Source of the DNA: Acanthopleura granulata
Lineage: Eukaryota > Mollusca > Polyplacophora > Chitonida > Chitonidae
Assembly (NCBI GenBank): GCA_016165875.1
Contig: JABBOT010000010.1
Location: forward strand, 9,286,277 to 9,350,276
Direction of reading: 5' to 3'
DNA length: 64,000 nucleotides
This document shows, in pieces, positions 1 to 13,300 of this stretch (position 1 is the first letter of the stretch; each line of letters starts with the position of its first letter). The notes under the pieces were generated by a model. That model worked only from the letters and a program-made list of their open reading frames with translations. It was not told the DNA's origin and did not search any database. The position numbers and the translations under genes were made by a program.

Positions 1-3000
1 ATTGGCTAATTGAAGAACAGAATTCAATAAATATTCTCAAACAGATTAATTGGATTGAGGCATGGGTATATAATTGTGTGGCAGATGTTCCACTTGCTAC
101 AAGATACATTAGGTATTGCTGTGTCCAGATGCCACTTGTCACTTGACATTCTGCTGTAGAAAACAGATAGTTGATTTTCAGGGGCTGTTTGATAGAAGAT
201 GTAGAAGTAGAGAGGAGAAGTCAGGAGCTATGGATGGTTATGGTCTGGGTGTATTGTTTATACCAAGCTACAGGTGTGGATGGCTGTCAACTCCAGGCAA
301 CTCTCCCATCCCCAAAAGAAAGCCCACCTGTAACTGGGGCAAGATGTGGCTTGGGCACCTGCTTCAGACTTCTGTCACGTCTGGAAAACTCTAATTACTA
401 TTAGCTATTTTGAATTTTTGCGTCATATATACTGTTAGTCTTTACAGAATGTTATGATCCAGTGGTCTTGTTGGGCAGCTTTCCAAAACGCCAGTTACAA
501 ATCTATATGTCGTAAACTTTCTGTTACACCGCTATCAAATAAGCGTGCATGAATTCATAGTATGTCACTCCAATAGGCATGACCAGTTAGGCTTGATCGC
601 TCTGTCGTGCTGTGAAAGTTATCAAAGGTCTGATCTTAATTGAGACTAATATAATTTAAGCCTCATTGCAGCAAGGCTTGGTCCGTCCTGTGTATGTAGC
701 AATAACTGGTGCCCCTGGCGTCTTAACATGCCTGTATACATACCCAGATCAGATAGGAATATTGGATTGAGGGCCTATCCTGTATGTCTGGTGTTCAGAC
801 CATGCGGACAGTTTGTTTAGAGACAACATCAACCTGCTCCGTCAGTGGGTAGATGTAACCCTAAACCTCTGCCTCTGAGGCAGTCCGCGTGCACACACAG
901 CACGGAAAGCGTTAAATCTGACACCCGTTTTTGCAAGCTTGGCTGCTGCCTCTGAATGCCAATGTACATATTTGTCAAAATAAATCAGGTGTAAATGCCT
1001 TGCGCCAGTTGCCATGTCAGTGCAAGCCCTGGGCTTTACTTTTGGAATTCCTGGATAAAACCTGATGTGTGCTTTTGGCTTTGCTTTAACAAGACCTAAT
1101 CTGGATGATCTAGTACATAGACTGCGGTAATGTGGGGAGGAGCTAGGAGTTGTCACAAAACACACCTTTCTTACCTGGCCGAGGGCTGTACACCTTACAT
1201 CTAGACAGAGGTGACCCCCTAGGTGATCACTGCCAGTTTGCACTGACAGATATGGGTATGGTATATAGTTAACAAATACTAAACATTAGCACAACTGCTT
1301 CTCATACCATTTCATTTTAACATATGCCACATCAATAGTTTTGATCTTATGAAAGCCTTAAGCCATTAAACCTGAATGATACCAGTACAGTATCATTATA
1401 ATTCTTCGATTATTTCTTTATGAATCTGTTTTATTGAGCACTTGTCAGTACTGGATAGATTGTGGAGAAAAGAAGCCATAATTCAAATTTCATATACATA
1501 GTTTGCAGTTTGTCTGTGATCTAATCCTGTTTGGAATAGATTGGTCAGTTAAGTAACTTGTCATATGCCTATGAGTGACTTACCTCCTCCTTTCTGGACT
1601 ACGGTATTGTCATGCCCAGTGGTGGCTATCAAATATTTGACATTCCTTCAATTATACTGTACACCAGCTAGGGCCCTGTTTAATGAAGAATTAGCACATA
1701 TACTTAACTGCCATGTTGACATCATGACTTCATAACCGATCTGTGTCCTCGTTCTGTGTAGATGATATTGACATGTCAAGGAACTGGTGCTGTGTTATTT
1801 GTAGAATTAACATATCCTCTTCTCGCTTGAATACTCTGATAGCAGTTGTAATTGCCGGCATGTGCGGTATAAAGTCACCTGAGGTGGGATTATTTTCTGT
1901 GCAGAGGAAGAGCTAGGATAACATGTGGCTGATCTGTCCGTGAATGTAGCCGTTAGTGATTTAACCCTGATTATACAGTGTGGCAGATTTAGCGTGGCGA
2001 GAACCAGTAAGTTGTTACAAATGGAAGTTTATGATTGTATGGTAGGATGGAAACTGACTCATGTTTGACTTGTTCTGGAAAATGTCTTCTCAATCCATAG
2101 ATGAGAACATAGAATATCTTGATTGTTGTAAAGCTGGATGTTCTTGGATAAAATCTCCCCAGGATTTCCTGACATTTCCGCACTGTTTGAATCTGGACAT
2201 GTACGCTCATTTGGTGGCATGGTGAGCTCTTGATGGGGAAAAGGTGGGGAGGGGGGATGGAAACTGGCATAAGGTGTTGCTTATGTCATGTGGCCTTCTG
2301 TAATATGGATTTAGGAAGCATTTAGCTACATGTAACTTTTTTTTCCCCAAAATTCAACTTGCCAGGCATGGCTGAGAAAAGAAGCTCACTAAGCAAGTTT
2401 TGCAGCCTTCATATAAAAGTAGGCAGGCAGGCAGGTGGACAGGCAGGCAGAGAGGCAGGCGGACAGGCAGGTGGCAGCATAGATATACTTTAGTGTTTTG
2501 ATCACCCAGTTTATATCTCATGATAGCATCACATTGTCTGTATATACATACGCTCATTAAAGTGACATGTAAGTGACTATGATGTAGGTAGAGGATAAGT
2601 ACATCCGTAAACAAAGACGCATCACAGGCACATCATCCATGACAAACACACAACCATTATCAGGACTAATTAGGTATTTTATTCATGAAAGGGGAGCAAA
2701 TATTTCAAGTACTAAGGACTTTTTATTATGGAGCCCCATTGATAAACACCTACAAGTAGGTCTGTATGTATATGTAGACCAGATCAGACTGAACTTGAAT
2801 TATCTCTTTAATAGTTGTGGCAAGCAGCTGTATAGAAGTTGCTCTGTCTGCCAATCTCTCAACCAAATTTTTGAAATTCTGTCATTTATCATGAGCCTTG
2901 TGCTAAATGAAAGGTCTTGGTGCAAGACAACATGAATTTGTTTGGCAGGATGTTACAGCTGTTGTGAATGTATTTATTTATTGATTTATTTGATTGTTTG

Positions 3001-3616
3001 TCAAGACACCAGATTTTTCACTAAAAGTTGTATTTCACCTTTTGTTTGGGCTGTGAAAATCAACGTTTACAAGCACATAAATGTGTGAAAATGATACTCT
3101 TGATGTCAACACTCAAGATAAACATTTAATCAAACTTCACAGAAACTCACAAGTGATCTGATAAGATGGATAAATCAGTGAGAATGAAGCAAAATGTGTC
3201 ACTTGAAAGCAATTTAACTATAGCTGAAAGACTGTACTGTTATGTTAACTTTTAATTTCAGTATCTTACCCAAAGAAGTAAATCTTAAGGCTTCATTTTC
3301 AGAGAATGATGTGTTATAGGATGTAATATAATGTAATATAATGTAATCTTTCACACTGTGTACCCGTAAACTGTATGTTTGGTGTTCTGTCATGCAATAC
3401 AGACAGATGGATTTAAGTCAAAACCATTCTCATAAAAGTGAACACAGATATATTAATTTAAATGAGTGTCTCTTCCTCGTCCAAAAAAGCAATGACCTGT
3501 GAAGCAATTTTATGAACATCAGCTTCTAAATGTTTTTTAAAATGAAGATTCAGCCAGTCTTTGGCTTCTGTTAATTCAATGCAATGCTTCAATGGTCATG
3601 TTGTCATGTTTTTCAG
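1..3616. other. non-coding DNA upstream of the first visible RIN-like exon
   Basis: Probably intron or 5' flank of the RIN-like gene. No conserved exon was seen. It contains a short AGGC-rich microsatellite at 2421-2474 and a triplicated TAATATAATG-type motif near 3327-3350. Confidence 0.5.
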
Positions 3617-3720
3617 ATGCTAAACAACATAGCCAATGACCTGGACATGTTGTTAAGTGACCTGTGTCAAATCTACCCGTACCCTCATCCCAAGAAATCC
3701 CTGCAAGACAGCCTCTCAAG
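3617..3720 (+). CDS. RIN-like: RIN-like gene, first visible coding exon
   Basis: Bounded by TTTTTCAG and GTAAGC. It reads MLNNIANDLDMLLSDLCQ and onward, and ends in phase 2, which matches the next exon. The sequence loosely resembles the acidic N-terminal helix of RIN proteins. It may hold the start codon or continue from an exon outside the window. Confidence 0.75.
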
Positions 3721-6700
3721 GTAAGCCCACCCCACCCCAGCCAATCAAATACAACTAAAGCTTCAGTCACATAGGAATTGAGCGATTTGAAATTCCAAAA
3801 TTATACCTACATTTATACATATGTAGTTCCGTGTTTAAATTGGAGATAGATTTGGGTTTAGACCTCAGTGTACACTGTATCCGTAAGGGTAATGTGCTAC
3901 CTGCATTGAAGGCTTGTGAAGTAATAAAGAGCCAGTTACTGTAAAATACCTTGAGAATATCATGCTTAGCCCTTGACCCAGAGGAAGAGAATAGTCTGGT
4001 CTCTCCACTGCTGGGGATTGGTAATAGGTATACAACTAGGTCATTACACAGATCTGCTCTGCTCTCTGTAAACACTGATGTATGTTACCCAGTAGGTTAG
4101 GGCACAGGTAGGCATAATGCAATTCCCTGGTCATTTGGTATTCAGGTGATGTAAATTTACAGCTCAATCCATGAAAAGCAGGTTTTTCTCACGAAATTTT
4201 TCTGTCTGTTTGCCACAAACCTAGTGTAAGATACTATAACGTTGATAAACTGATAGACTGATAGCCGGAGTGTACATGGGGTTTTCAGGAGGCACATCTG
4301 TACACGTGGCTACGTGATCTACTGAGTGAACACGGCATAGGCTGATAGGACTGGTTTATCCATATAACCAGGTGTGACAAACTTCAAAGACTTACCTGTG
4401 TTATGCTCATTTCGCTTTGATGTGAAACATGTACATCCTATAAACCTGGGGCACATCAGTCGGTCACATCAGTCACCAAGCGCCATCATTCTGTATCTTG
4501 ATGGACTTTAGCTCATTGGATTTCCAAGGAATGTAATGGAGCACTGTTAATTTTCTTCTAACAGCTGGACAGTCTTTATTCAACAAATCATTATTTTTAG
4601 GTTGTTGAAACAAATGGATATTTCATGCATTCTTTAGGTCATAACGCTTCAGAAACAGTGTTAAATTCTTTGCCTTTCCCAGCTTTTAAACCCTTCGAAT
4701 TGGCCAACTGCAACCGAACCACCCTGGTGTCAACACAGAATTAAGTGGCCTAAAGACATTAGTGTGTGTGAAGAACTTTAGTACATAATACCTGAGGGTT
4801 AAGAGCTATATGGTATCTGCGTTGCTTGTTACGTAGCTGCCGATCCATTGACACAGTTGAGGCTTGTGTGTATGTGTACCATAAATTATGCTACATGCTA
4901 CATCCACATACTACTGAACGATCTACAGAGTGTGCACTTTCTTAAATGCACAAAGTAAACAAACATCTAAACAAAACCCACATGCTTGTGTTTATGCTGT
5001 ATACATCATTTTCATACTTATCTGATTACCAAATCTCTCTGCTGATGACTTAATGAGACGACCAGGAGAATCCAACTATCAAACGCAAGACAGTAAATCT
5101 TGACTCTTTGTTTACTCTAAGCTGTTAACATAGCTGTGAGGTTGTACGTTTTGCTAATGTGACAGTTAATGAAAGGAGAAGCAGAGGAACTGTAGCATAG
5201 ATAAGCCTTGAGCCTGTACACATGTGTATGTGTACCTGTAAACCATGTTCTTATCTGAATGGGAGGAACAATATTGTGGTATTTCTGATAATCCATAAAA
5301 AGTTCAAGGATGATGATGTTGATAAAGCAGATCTTTATCTCAGATAATAAGGCCATTGTTTATGATCTTGAGGCCCTAAAGGGTTAATAACGCATGCCAA
5401 GCATTATATATGTAGTTTATCACAGTAGAATATAAACAGTAGAAGTACAAGCGACCCCATAGGAAGGTTTCATATATTTATATATGCCCACGGCACATAG
5501 TGGCCCAGTGGTTGAGGTCTAGAGTGACTTTTCCACAAGGATTTTGGCATAACATTGACCTACAGGCAACATAATAAATTGGTATTAATTACATAAATAG
5601 TCAAGAATGAACTTTCATGTGTTAGCCAAGTCAGACCCATGGTCACCTTCAGTACACAACAGTAAATGTTAATTCCACTGACTTAATAGATTCACCGTGT
5701 AAAGTTACTATCATTGAATCATGCTAGAAATTTAGATCCCAGAGCTGAGTTGATATTCCGGGTACATGTACAGTCAAGAAGCAAATAATATAGGATCATG
5801 TACATGTGAAACCTGATTGACTTTTTGATATAGTCTAAATAATATACTGTGTGTTATGTATATTACTGTAATATCAGGTCAACGCTTATTAGCATAAAAT
5901 ACTTGTATTATCAGTTTTCCTCATCTTTGCTACTAACTGTATACATTATTAGGCCATTTAACTGTATACATACATGTTGATTAGGGTGGCATATCCTCAC
6001 ACTCATCTAGGCATTACATAAGCTCATTTATAAATCTAGCTGTGTAAATTTGAAAATAAGCTCATTTATAAATCTAGCTGTGTAAATTTGAAAACGATAA
6101 ATCTTGCCTAAATCTACACGTGGTGGCAGGTTAACATCAACTGTTTAAACTTTGACTTGTGTAGAAAATGTTTTGTGCTCATAGCTGACAAATTGAATGC
6201 CCAGTGATGGTTGTGGCAAATTAGATGTTCAGGTTGATCGTTTGCATTATGGGATATTCTGAACAACATAGTCCCAAGGTGATACAATGGCAAGGACTCA
6301 GGCGGTTGTTTTTCTGCTTTGATATAAGAACTGAATCACACATAAATAGTTTTTTACTTTGATCAGCATATGTTTAGCAGAAGGGAGTAATACATATGCC
6401 AGGTTGGAATCTACAAGACAAGTTGCTCCATAACATTCTGCCAGTTCATCCAAATAGGTCAAAGGCTCAGGAGAATACAAAATTATTGCAAAACGTCTGT
6501 TTTTGTTCTTTATTTGCCACCATTATCCCTTGACAAAAAAAGGCTATTAAAATTAGGTCATAATGTGTGAGAAAATACTACCAGCATACGCACAATAACA
6601 TCTCCGTGTATATCAGATACGCGCATATATAATTGTAGATTTCCGAAGTTGGCCTTAATGGCTGTAACCAGAGGTTTTATGGTATGTTTTATGGTTGTCA

Positions 6701-7282
6701 CAATTAGTGGCAGTTAATTGATGGTGACGTATGCAGATGACAGGCCTGATAATGACTTAACTGTAGGTGGACTTAGAATGGCAAGTTAAGTATGCAGTAT
6801 GTGTGTGAAGAGAGTTGCTGACCCAGTAGCAGATACCAAACCTTTCATTTTATTACATTATTTCTTACTTTTTTCTAGGCTTTTTTTTTTACTTTTTTTT
6901 TGTGGACTTTTTGAACAAGAAGAAAACCTACCTAAAAACATCAAAGAAAGAAAAGAATCTTAATTGTTTTAGTCATAAATCATGTTAAATAGTCTGATCC
7001 AGCAATTTAATTACAGCAAAGTGTTCTATGCTGTTTAGCTGACAGGTAGAGCTAGCCACTTTGGACATAAGTATGTGCTTTGGTTCTCACAGAAATTAAT
7101 TGTCAAGTCCTCGTAATGCACAGATCCTGAGATGTGGCGTTTGTTGACACATAAGTGACACAAATTGGTCATATCGGGTTTAGATTATATATGCGAAGCA
7201 CTGGGAAATGCTGTTAGTCCTGTTTTAGGCTTGTCTGGTATGTGTAAAGAGCTTTTATCACACATGTGTATATATATGTATA

Positions 7283-7331
<49 letters not shown>

Positions 7332-10300
7332 TAACTAACTGAGCCATGGAGGCCCCTATATATATATATATAGGGGCCTCCATGGCTCAGTTAGTTAGCG
7401 CACTAGTACAGCATAATGATCCAGAAGTCTCTCACCAATGCTGTCGCTATGAGTTCCAGTCCATTTCATGCTGGCTTCCTCTCTGGCAGTACGTGGGAAG
7501 GTCTGCCAGCAACCTGTGGATGGTCGTGGGCTTCCCTCGGGATCTGTCTGGTTTCCTGCCACCATAATGCCGGCTGCCGTTCTATAAGTGAAATATTATT
7601 GACTACAGCATAAAAAACAATCATATATATGTGCCTTTTTTGGACAAAGTATTTTCATAATTGAAATAGAAATATTTTCTTGAGTAAAAAGTTTTGAAAT
7701 TTTCATAGAGGAGGTAACATAAAAGCCTAAAGCTCGCTGCAGCTGATTTGATAGCAGTTTGAAATCAGTTTTGACGTACCTGGTCAAGGGCTGTGGTTAA
7801 TTCTTCTCTGGGCTCTATCATTCTCAAAGTATGGCATGTCAGTGCTGCAAAATGTAGATTAAACATTGTCACTTAGTAATCCTCCTTTAACCAGTCACTA
7901 ACAAACAGTTTAGAAAAAAAGAGGGGAGACACATACATATGCAGAGTGGTCTCAAGCAGTGAACATGTTTACTGACCATTCCCTACCGAGATGTGGGAGC
8001 TACTTGTGGCTGCCGCATCAGAGGATATCTCCCGGCATTCATAAATGGGACCTATATGTAGAGATATCGATATGGTGACTATAAGCAAAAGAGACGTCTG
8101 TGTAATAAATTGTTACATTACATGGAATCAAGTGCTCGGTGTCTCTTTCTCCTAATTACAATGTCACGGAGGCTATCCCCCATGTTTGTGATAGCTCCAA
8201 GCTGCCTGCAGCTGTCCTCCACCCTAAACCTGGCTCTTCATTATTTGTTGGCCATTTTGAATTCCTGAAACATGCGTGGCTGTGGAGCTGGATTATCATC
8301 CTGCTGATTGGTTGGCCACATTATTGCTGAAATGTTGCCAAAGTGTTGTTAAACCATAATCATTCATTCATTCCTTGGTGGTTTTCTTATAATGTTCCTT
8401 TCTTTTTATGTTTTGATCATTAATCTTTTGGTTGAGATAGCAGATAGCACTGAGAAACTAGCTCATTCCACCTCTGCTCAATAGGTTTCTGTAGGCAGAC
8501 CTGATGTAAAGTGTTTAGTACAAAGTAGCAAGATGTAGATTTGAACTTTCAACCAGATTGGTTCCCCTGGTTACTAATAATGGTTATAAGTGTAACATTA
8601 TGCACCATCAGCCAGCTATTACCACGTCTTCGTTGATTAATAATTCGCACAGGTGATACCTGATAAAGATTTCATCCCATCCAAAGCTGAATTGATGATA
8701 TGGACAGAAATGTGATGAAACACATGTATCTGTACATATACTGTTTACTGCTGAGTAGAAAGTCATAGTGATTAAGATGAAAAGAGGCATATGGTGAAGG
8801 GAAATAAAGTAAGGTGTGTTCTGTCCGTGCCTCTAGAGACCAAACGTGCCATGGTGCGTTTTAGATAACACTACCCCATCAGTGGCAGTCCTTGAAGGCA
8901 CACTTGTGGAGTCATTCAATTTGTAAATCCTCTCCCCCCCCCCCCCCATCAGCACACACCTAATACTTATACCCCCTGAAATAAAACTTAAGGAAGAAGT
9001 GTTGTCTATTTTGGTGTTGCTCATCTGTGTAGATTATTATAGGCTGATACAAGCAGGGCCAGTGTGATGGTATATATATATATCCCCCTGTGTGCTTGTA
9101 TGTGTATATCCCCCTGTGTGCAGGATGTGGCCCTGTGTTAGTCTATAATTACATAACCCTACCCTTGGTGTCTGTAGATGTTTATAAACAGAGAGCAGCC
9201 ATTAAGCAGGTTAACTAACAAGGGATTGGCCCCTCAGGCCCCATCAACTAGGTCCCTCAGCCAAACTCACTTCATACTACATGAATGTTTGTGTTAAGGC
9301 CAACTTCTGACCATTGATACCCTAGGATACATGTAACAGTACCTATGTGTACAACTACATCTAGTCACTTCAGGGTAACGTTTGTGTTTGCCTATATCGT
9401 CATTTGAAATATTTATTAGTTGGTGTATGTAGATAGAAGATAAGAAAAGTGTTACATCAATAGGCCAAATAACTTTGGGATTCTTTGTTTACGTGAGTTA
9501 ATGTACCATGCTTGGTGCTCAGTTTGGCTGGTCATTTCAAAGACTCCTTTATACTTAGGATAGAGGCAAAAAGATTCTGTGTAGTACAAGTTAATATTTT
9601 ATAATAACAAACAAGACTTACAGGTTGACTGTTTAAATTGGTGTTTTAGTAGGTGTTAATTAGTGAAATATAAGATTACTGACTTTAACAATAGCTGAAG
9701 AGAAAATGTATATATTCCAATAGTAATTTGATGACACTCAAAGTCACCTGCCCAAGGTTTGATCCTGCACCTCACAATCAAGCTAAGTTTGTACTGCATT
9801 GAATGTCTTGCTTGAGAAAAGGTAATGATGAAAATTACTTGTAACATGAATATAAGTGGAATGATAAACATGAAGGGAACAGATAACAGTAGTTCTGTGA
9901 ATTCTAGCCTTAAAAACATGAAATATGTCAAATCTTGTTTAAGAGAATGTCTCACCCTAAAATGTGGAAGTGACTCATTACAGCTTACCATACTGTTATA
10001 CAAATAACTTAAGGTTTCTCCACTCAAAATGGCTTTCTGAAGGCAAACGAATGTCATAAAATATTTTTTTTTGGTGTTAAAACTTACTCTTAGCAAGTAA
10101 GATATCAATCTACCTTCCTCACAAACCTCAAAACACCTTTCTGTACAGATTAGTAGAACTCCCTGAATCAGACATTTTAGAACATGTACTACCCTTGTGT
10201 TCACCACACTTTGTGTTTGTCAGTGAGTTTAGGCCAGCTTCTGTTCCATCCTTGGTAGATAAATGCCGAGGTCTTTAACTAGTTAACATCATTAGGGTGT

Positions 10301-13300
10301 GAGGAGGATGCATTTTAGTGCTGCAGATTCGGGCTCTTAACAAACCATCTGCCATTTATGACATCTGCCATAAACACGGTTTATGGAGGGTAACCTTTAT
10401 TGTGTGACCCCTGAACATTTACAATGGAATGCAATATACCAAACACTGCCTCTGCTGTATATACAACTGGCAGGGGTCATGTGGATAACAAATATAACAA
10501 AATTATTTCTTTCTTTGCTTTTTGAGCTATATTTTTGTTCAGTTTGATCTGGTATTGATACTCTGCTTTTAAAATTTTCTCAACAATATTTACTTTTACA
10601 ATATAATGAAATGATGAAATTTCATTTGTGTGACAGCGTACGGATATGTATATTTCTGACATTAAATTGATCTGGCAAGCAATTCTTCTAGCTCTTTATG
10701 GAACAGATGGAATCTTAGTTTTTGGTGGTTGAAGAGTTTATTTTGAGCTCACACTACTTATGTATCTTTAGTAGTCTGACAGTTCCACCAGTTTTCTTGG
10801 CAGTCCGTCTGCTTACCTGAAGGCTGTAAATATCGCCAACAGAGAGTGCGGAGTTGATAGCTTAAATCAAGTTCTCACTTTTCTTTTGAAGTGTGTTTTT
10901 GAAGGTGTATTTGTCAGTTTGTTCTTTACATGTATGTCTGCTTTCTTCTTGCCAAGAAAAGGCTGAATGTTGTTTGTTGAACAATTAGTGGAATAATGCT
11001 ACAGGTCTTAAGACCAGATTTTTTTGGATTGATTCAAGGCATAGAAGAAGTCTCTACTGCTCCAGGTACATGCAAGTGTTCTGTACTCTTATCAGCAAAA
11101 GTGTGTGTTGAGTTTTGTCAGTGGAATTCAGATATATTCCAAGATTTTGTTCAAGACTGAAAGATTCAAGTGTGGAAAATAATGTTCTTCATGCCATTGT
11201 GTCAGCGTGAGAGACCTTTTGGCATTCAGTTCTGTTTAGTGTAACAGTGGGTGAGTTTAGAGTTTGATCTAAAGCTAAAGGGTAAAACCTTGCATGAGCC
11301 ATTTGGAGTCCAGATATGGCAAATATTATATGAAATGAAAAGCTCTGGAATACACACGTACATGTAATTCTACTCTGTAGCAGATACCAGCATAAAACAA
11401 GTCAGGTTTGAAAATAGCAACTGGAATTTGATTTGGACATAGTGACGTGGACAGGTCAGTATGATCAAGAGCATTTGTTGAAATATTACAGTATTTCTGA
11501 CCGCTCTAGCTTTATAGCTCGGACAGAAGATGCCTGGTGTCTCTGTGTGAATGCACTGTAATGCAGGGATTCTTGTAAGCTGTAAGTGTATGTGATGAAA
11601 AGCACTGTGCTCTTACAAAAATTCTCACCAGAATTAAGCGCGTTTGGCATCCCATAGAATAGGTATATTGTGAGGCTGAGAGTGTGTGTGTGTAACATCT
11701 AGACGTCATGCAGGTGAGTGGAACAGAGAATAAGGTGATACAGGCCAGCTGGTTAGCCAGCAATTCTTATCCGTGTGTCTTCAGCTGCTTATATGTTATT
11801 GTGTTGTGTTTTTATTTTTTTATTTTTTATTTTTTTTGGCTCTATGGAAGAAATGATCGCTATATTTTGTACCATAGGGATGAATCACCATTAACTTTTA
11901 CCCATCTTTCATACGCGTACATATTGCTCAGCATGTCTGAGTGAGGAAATATGCCCACCTTCCTGTTCAAGAATGTGCCCAAATCATCTAGTGTAGAAAT
12001 CTTCATTAAACTTGTTCAGCTAACTGTAATGTCTTCATGCATTCTTGTTATGTTGTGTGGGTTTCTTGTTAAAGTTGAGCAGTTCTTTCCCTCACCTACT
12101 TGGTGAACTTATTACCTACAAGTAATGGGCAAAATATGACCACCCACCCAGAAGAGTCCCTCAGACATTAGGTACATACGTGATAAAGACATTCCTTTAT
12201 ATAAGTAAATATCTGACTGCTTCCATGTTTTATCATGAATTATGGTTTAGCCAACTATGTTCTGGATGTGCTGGTATGTTTATCTCTAGATCCCTCCTTT
12301 GGAAACACTAAAAAACCAGCTGAATTTTTCACCTTACCTTTGCCAGGACAATGATCATGCCTCCTGGGAGTATGAATAACAGTGCCACATGTTCACTGTA
12401 ACAGCAAAAGGCATCTCCTCTCAGAAAAGCTGGCTGACTCACACTTGCTTTTATATGAAGTTAAAATCTCTTAACACTTTAACACCAAACATTTTTATGA
12501 ACCAGTACAACGTAGCATTTTTAATATCCCAGATATGTCATCTTAGGTACGATAACTTACCAACCACGTATTTTGACAACTTCCATTGATTTGGATAATA
12601 AGCCATGGTGAACGATTTGGATTGTATCTGAACTAATATTTAAGATGAATCAGATGTAGGAGTTTTCTTTCCTTTTCTCCTCAAGCTTTCCTTTGCTTCA
12701 GGATCATCCAGTATTGCTTTCTTCTTGCACTCAAGGTCATCCGTATCTACTTGTAGACCTACCTTATTTTCATCATTTTACCTTTACACTTTTCATGCAT
12801 TGGTATTTCCAGTTTTAACTTTGTTTGCACTCACAAAACAAATTAGCTGTATTACTATTATCATTTGTACTGTTTACCTGTATTTGCAGTGACAAACAAA
12901 CCAACTGTATAATTGGATGATCATTTTACTTGTATAATTTACCTGTGTTTTCAGAGACAAAATGAACCAACTTGGTTAGGGGATCGGCGTAAGGGCAATA
13001 CCCTTTTGAGATTGTCGGAATTATTAATATTATTCTATTTATTTTTCTTCACCACTTTTTACGCCCTTTCTTTTGTACTTGTAGGGAAATACAAAAACTG
13101 AAACAATAATATGTGATCGGATATGAACTCATGCATATTAAAAATCTGGGATAACAGACCATTTAGTTTGGTGGCATATTTTAAACTTAATTTTTTAATT
13201 TTAAACTCAAAAACAGCTGAATGGAATCACCTCGAAATTTGCATGCATAATCTTCAGCACAAGTTTCAAAACATATGTTGCTTTGTTTTTCGATACTTTT

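Noticed and set aside
842..1243. 133-codon minus-strand frame near the window start
   Set aside because: No domain, signal peptide or repeat logic; the length is possible by chance in 64 kb.
7383..7462. Functional tRNA gene from the A-box and B-box pair
   Set aside because: No cloverleaf can be formed with a proper acceptor stem; the pair is the head of a dispersed SINE. The same applies at 24335, 46305 and 58565.
9656..10207. 183-codon minus-strand frame inside RIN-like intron 1
   Set aside because: No recognisable domain. The composition fits AT-rich intron, with hydrophobic runs from T-rich sequence; one part looks like a decayed tRNA-type B box. Not supported as a gene.
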